8,583 nucleotides of DNA from Bacteroidota bacterium (GTDB lineage: Bacteria > Bacteroidota > Bacteroidia > Flavobacteriales > Flavobacteriaceae). The notes beneath the pieces were generated by a model. It was not told the DNA's origin, did not search any database, and saw nothing but the letters and a program-made list of their open reading frames with translations. The stretch's first letter is position 1. Each line of letters begins with the position of its first letter. The stretch is taken from contig JABHYI010000169.1 in NCBI GenBank assembly GCA_018656255.1, forward strand, positions 1 to 8,583. Reading direction: 5' to 3'. Positions 5,546 to 8,583 of the stretch are shown piece after piece. The position numbers and the translations under genes were made by a program.

Positions 5546-8407
5546 ATGAGTAAGTATCATTTTAATGAAATTGAAGCCAAATGGCAAAAGCATTGGGCAA
5601 ATAACGGAACTTTTCACGCATCTAATGAAAGTCAAAAACCAAAGTACTATGTGCTAGATATGTTCCCTTACCCATCTGGCGCTGGCTTACATGTTGGCCA
5701 CCCTCTAGGGTATATTGCCAGTGATGTATATGCGAGATATAAACGGCATAAAGGGTTTAATGTACTACACCCCCAGGGCTATGATTCTTTTGGGTTGCCC
5801 GCAGAGCAGTATGCTATTCAAACAGGCCAGCATCCAGCGCAGACCACACAAGTAAATATAGAGGGCGGGGTAGATAATCAATCAAATACCATTACAGGAT
5901 ACAGAAAACAGTTAGACAATATAGGTTTTTCTTATGATTGGAGCAGAGAGGTGCGTACCTCAAATCCAGCATACTATAAATGGACACAATGGATTTTCAC
6001 CAAACTATTTGATAGTTGGTATTGTAAAAGCAGTGACAAAGCGCGCAGTATTTCTTCCTTAGTTGCTATTTTTAAACAAGATGGAAACGCAAATATCGCA
6101 GCAGTATGCGATGATGAGATTGCACTATTTACAGCAAACCAATGGGCTGGGTTTTCTGATGAAATACAACAGCAAATACTTTTAGGGTACAGATTAACCT
6201 ACTTGGCAGAAACCGAAGTAAACTGGTGTGCAGAGCTAGGAACCGTGTTGGCCAATGATGAAATAGTAAATGGTGTAAGTGAAAGAGGAGGTTATGCCGT
6301 GGTTCGCAAAAAAATGAAACAATGGAGCATGCGTATTTCTGCATACGCAGAACGCTTACTGCAAGATCTAGACACTTTGCAATGGAGTGAATCTATTAAA
6401 GAAACACAGCGCAATTGGATTGGAAAATCTGTAGGAGCTACAGTTGTTTTTAATGTAAAAGGGCACGACGCAAAAATACCGGTGTTTACCACACGTCCAG
6501 ACACCATATTTGGTGTAAGTTTTATGACTTTAGCTCCAGAACATGAGTTGGTGGATACACTTACCACGCCAGATCAAAAACAAGCCGTTGATGCTTATAT
6601 AAAGGCCACAGCAAAAAGAAGTGAGCGTGAGCGTATGGCAGATGTAAAAACCATAAGTGGTGTTTTTACAGGAGCATATGCCCACCATCCATTTACAAAA
6701 CAACCTATCCAAATTTGGATTGGAGACTATGTTTTGGCAGGCTACGGAACCGGAGCTGTCATGGCTGTTCCATGCGGAGATCAAAGAGATTATGATTTTG
6801 CCAAACATTTTGACTTGCCTATCCCTAATGTTTTTCAAAATGCAGATATCAGCGAGCTTGCCTTTAGTGATAAAGACACAGCTGTGATTGCAAACAGTGA
6901 TTTTCTAGATGGTTTATCTTATAAAAAAGCGGTAAAGCTTGCTATTTATGAGTTAGAAAAAATTGGCGCTGGAGCTGGTAAAACAAATTATAGACTTCGT
7001 GATGCGGTGTTTTCTAGACAGCGTTACTGGGGAGAGCCCTTCCCTGTGTATTATAAAAACGGTTTACCTCATACCATAGCCGTAGACCACTTGCCTATTC
7101 AGCTTCCAAAGATTGAAAAATACCTCCCCACAGAAACAGGAGAGCCGCCCCTTGGACGTGCAGATATGTGGGCCTGGGATGCTCAAAAATGTGCCGTGGT
7201 AAGTAACGAGTTTATAGATAACCAAAATGTATTTCCGCTGGAGCTAAATACCATGCCAGGATGGGCTGGTAGTAGCTGGTATTTTTTTAGATACATGGAA
7301 AAGGCAGACAGAGATACGGTATTTGCAAGCCAAAAGGCCCTAGATTATTGGCAAAATGTTGACTTGTATATTGGGGGAAGTGAACACGGTACGGGCCATT
7401 TATTGTATAGCCGATTTTGGGTAAAGTTTTTATATGATTTGCAGCATGTACCAGTAAAAGAACCCTTCAAAAAAATGATCAACCAAGGGATGATTTTGGG
7501 AGAGAGTGCATTTGCCTATAGAGTAGCTGGAGAAAATAAATTTGTTTCTAAAGGTAAAATCAAAGGCTATACCACACAGCCCATACACACAGATGTTTCT
7601 TTTGTAAACACCTCTAACCAACTGGATATTCAGGCCTTCAAAAACTGGCGCGTTGAATTTAAAAATGCTGAGTTTATAACAGAAGATGACGGCAGTTTTA
7701 AAGTGGGGCGTGAGATTGAAAAAATGTCTAAGTCAAAATATAATGTGGTAAATCCAGATGATATTTGCAGCCAATATGGCGCAGATACCCTACGTATGTA
7801 TGAAATGTTTTTAGGCCCACTAGAACAAGCAAAACCCTGGAGTACTGCAGGTATTTCTGGGGTACATAGTTTCTTGAAAAAACTTTGGCGTTTATTTCAT
7901 TTAGGTGCAGATGAGGTTTTTAATGTTTCTCAGACTCCAGCAAATAAGGATGCTTTAAAGGTGCTACATAAAACCATAAAAAAGGTAGAAGATGATATTG
8001 AAAATTTCAGTTTCAATACCTCGGTTTCTACTTTTATGATTGCCGTAAATGAGCTTACAGCTCAAAAGTGCAACAGCAAAGAAATTCTAGAACCTTTAAC
8101 GATTTTAATTTCACCATATGCACCTCACATTGCAGAGGAGTTGTGGAGTAAATTAGGACACCAAGATAGTATCTCTGGGGCCGGGTTTCCAGTTTTTGAT
8201 CCAAGCCATTTAGTGGAAAGCAGTAAAGAATACCCAATTTCTTTTAATGGTAAAATGCGTTTTAAAATGGAACTACCACTAGATATGTCGAAAGAGGACA
8301 TAGAAGCTGCTGTGATGGCAAATCCAAAAACCATACAGCAACTAGATGGGCGAGTGCCTAAAAAGGTGATTGTTGTGCCTGGAAAAATTATTAATATTGT
8401 AGGATAA
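5546..8407 (+). CDS. leuS: Leucyl-tRNA synthetase
   Basis: LeuRS charges tRNA-Leu with leucine using ATP in the cytoplasm. From ATG 5546 the protein has 953 residues; an upstream in-frame TTG at 5522 lies inside the promoter box and is rejected. Landmarks: class I HIGH motif as HVGH (49-52, in PYPSGAGLHVGHPLGY), editing domain CP1 at about 294-430 with the threonine-rich TTRPDT (315-320) and VPCGDQRDYDFA (408-419), where Asp412 should bind the amino group of misacylated substrates, then SRQRYWGEPFPVYY (490-503), TMPGWAGSSWYFFRYM (569-584), KMSKS (726-730) and a C-terminal tRNA-binding domain. It is longer than the usual 800-880 residues because of about 50 extra residues at 157-222 and a long segment before KMSKS, both of which I recall from Bacteroidetes enzymes. 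The zinc knuckle is degenerate (Cys228 only; SERGG replaces CxxC). It is divergent from ftsX. Confidence 0.98.
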   Translation: MSKYHFNEIEAKWQKHWANNGTFHASNESQKPKYYVLDMFPYPSGAGLHVGHPLGYIASDVYARYKRHKGFNVLHPQGYDSFGLPAEQYAIQTGQHPAQTTQVNIEGGVDNQSNTITGYRKQLDNIGFSYDWSREVRTSNPAYYKWTQWIFTKLFDSWYCKSSDKARSISSLVAIFKQDGNANIAAVCDDEIALFTANQWAGFSDEIQQQILLGYRLTYLAETEVNWCAELGTVLANDEIVNGVSERGGYAVVRKKMKQWSMRISAYAERLLQDLDTLQWSESIKETQRNWIGKSVGATVVFNVKGHDAKIPVFTTRPDTIFGVSFMTLAPEHELVDTLTTPDQKQAVDAYIKATAKRSERERMADVKTISGVFTGAYAHHPFTKQPIQIWIGDYVLAGYGTGAVMAVPCGDQRDYDFAKHFDLPIPNVFQNADISELAFSDKDTAVIANSDFLDGLSYKKAVKLAIYELEKIGAGAGKTNYRLRDAVFSRQRYWGEPFPVYYKNGLPHTIAVDHLPIQLPKIEKYLPTETGEPPLGRADMWAWDAQKCAVVSNEFIDNQNVFPLELNTMPGWAGSSWYFFRYMEKADRDTVFASQKALDYWQNVDLYIGGSEHGTGHLLYSRFWVKFLYDLQHVPVKEPFKKMINQGMILGESAFAYRVAGENKFVSKGKIKGYTTQPIHTDVSFVNTSNQLDIQAFKNWRVEFKNAEFITEDDGSFKVGREIEKMSKSKYNVVNPDDICSQYGADTLRMYEMFLGPLEQAKPWSTAGISGVHSFLKKLWRLFHLGADEVFNVSQTPANKDALKVLHKTIKKVEDDIENFSFNTSVSTFMIAVNELTAQKCNSKEILEPLTILISPYAPHIAEELWSKLGHQDSISGAGFPVFDPSHLVESSKEYPISFNGKMRFKMELPLDMSKEDIEAAVMANPKTIQQLDGRVPKKVIVVPGKIINIVG

Positions 8408-8459
8408 AAAAATAGCACGCTTTTTGCAGTATACTAAATAATTAAAATTACAAATTCTG

Positions 8460-8583
8460 ATGATGGGATATTATATCGTTGCGGGACTTATCTTTTTGGC
8501 GAGTTCTTATATTAGCAAGAAATTAAAAAGCAAGTTTAAACACTATTCTAAAATACAGTTAAAAAATGGAATGAGTGGCAGAG
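8460..8583 (+). CDS. YugP-like zinc metallopeptidase (partial, 3' end outside window)
   Basis: The first 41 codons are present from ATG ATG at 8460-8465; either Met could be the start, with the second giving the common MGYYI beginning. The peptide has a membrane helix (YYIVAGLIFLASSYI) followed by KKLKSKFKHYSKIQLKNGMSG. This is the hallmark N-terminus of YugP-type neutral zinc metallopeptidases, which are membrane-anchored and continue with an HExxH site not included here. Function is largely uncharacterised. It follows leuS by 52 bp with no hairpin terminator between and no clear TAnnTTTG box, so read-through from leuS is likely. Identification rests on this short N-terminus from memory. Confidence 0.7.
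   Translation, partial: MMGYYIVAGLIFLASSYISKKLKSKFKHYSKIQLKNGMSGR

Noticed and set aside
6129..6838. Open frames antisense to leuS
   Set aside because: They lie wholly within the conserved LeuRS coding sequence and encode cysteine-rich, low-plausibility peptides with no recognisable domain.

Overview
The window looks like a chromosomal segment from a member of the Bacteroidetes, most likely a marine Flavobacteriaceae. The evidence is an AT-rich sequence, a secreted protein with a type IX secretion (T9SS) C-terminal sorting domain, near-absence of Shine-Dalgarno sequences, Bacteroidetes-type TAnnTTTG -7 promoter boxes, a leucyl-tRNA synthetase with the long insertions typical of the lineage, and a DUF3098 gene next to ftsX, uppP and truB. 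The genus cannot be named from this sequence alone.

Left end (1-1530): the 3' end of a plus-strand gene (1-170, cut by the window edge) faces the 3' end of a complete minus-strand gene (244-1530) for a secreted protease-associated (PA) domain protein with a T9SS sorting tail. The two tails are almost identical, and the identity runs through both stop codons into a shared bidirectional terminator. Positions 1-413 therefore form one near-perfect palindrome with a 2-nt centre, which may continue beyond the window. This is the most unusual structure here.

Middle (1531-5360): a 181-bp divergent intergenic region separates the PA-domain gene from a plus-strand gene for a single-cysteine thioredoxin-fold protein (1712-2314). 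That gene converges, with a 3-bp gap, on a minus-strand cluster read in the order ftsX (cell division, peptidoglycan hydrolase control), a small lipoprotein gene, a DUF3098 membrane protein gene, uppP (undecaprenyl-diphosphate recycling) and truB (tRNA pseudouridine 55). The genes are tightly packed: ftsX and the lipoprotein gene overlap by 17 bp, the DUF3098 stop abuts the uppP start, and 9 bp separate uppP from truB. The only real gap (63 bp, before DUF3098) contains a perfect TAnnTTTG match, suggesting an internal promoter. FtsX and UppP both serve envelope growth; TruB appears to be a co-transcribed housekeeping passenger.

Right end (5361-8583): a 185-bp divergent promoter region leads to leuS (5546-8407), followed 52 bp later by the first 41 codons of a YugP-like zinc metallopeptidase gene cut by the window end. 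No stretch over 300 bp lacks a gene. I saw no tRNA, rRNA, CRISPR array, insertion sequence or phage gene. Apart from the terminal palindrome and the inserted lipoprotein gene, the window is ordinary core genome, and I see no convincing new multi-gene system.
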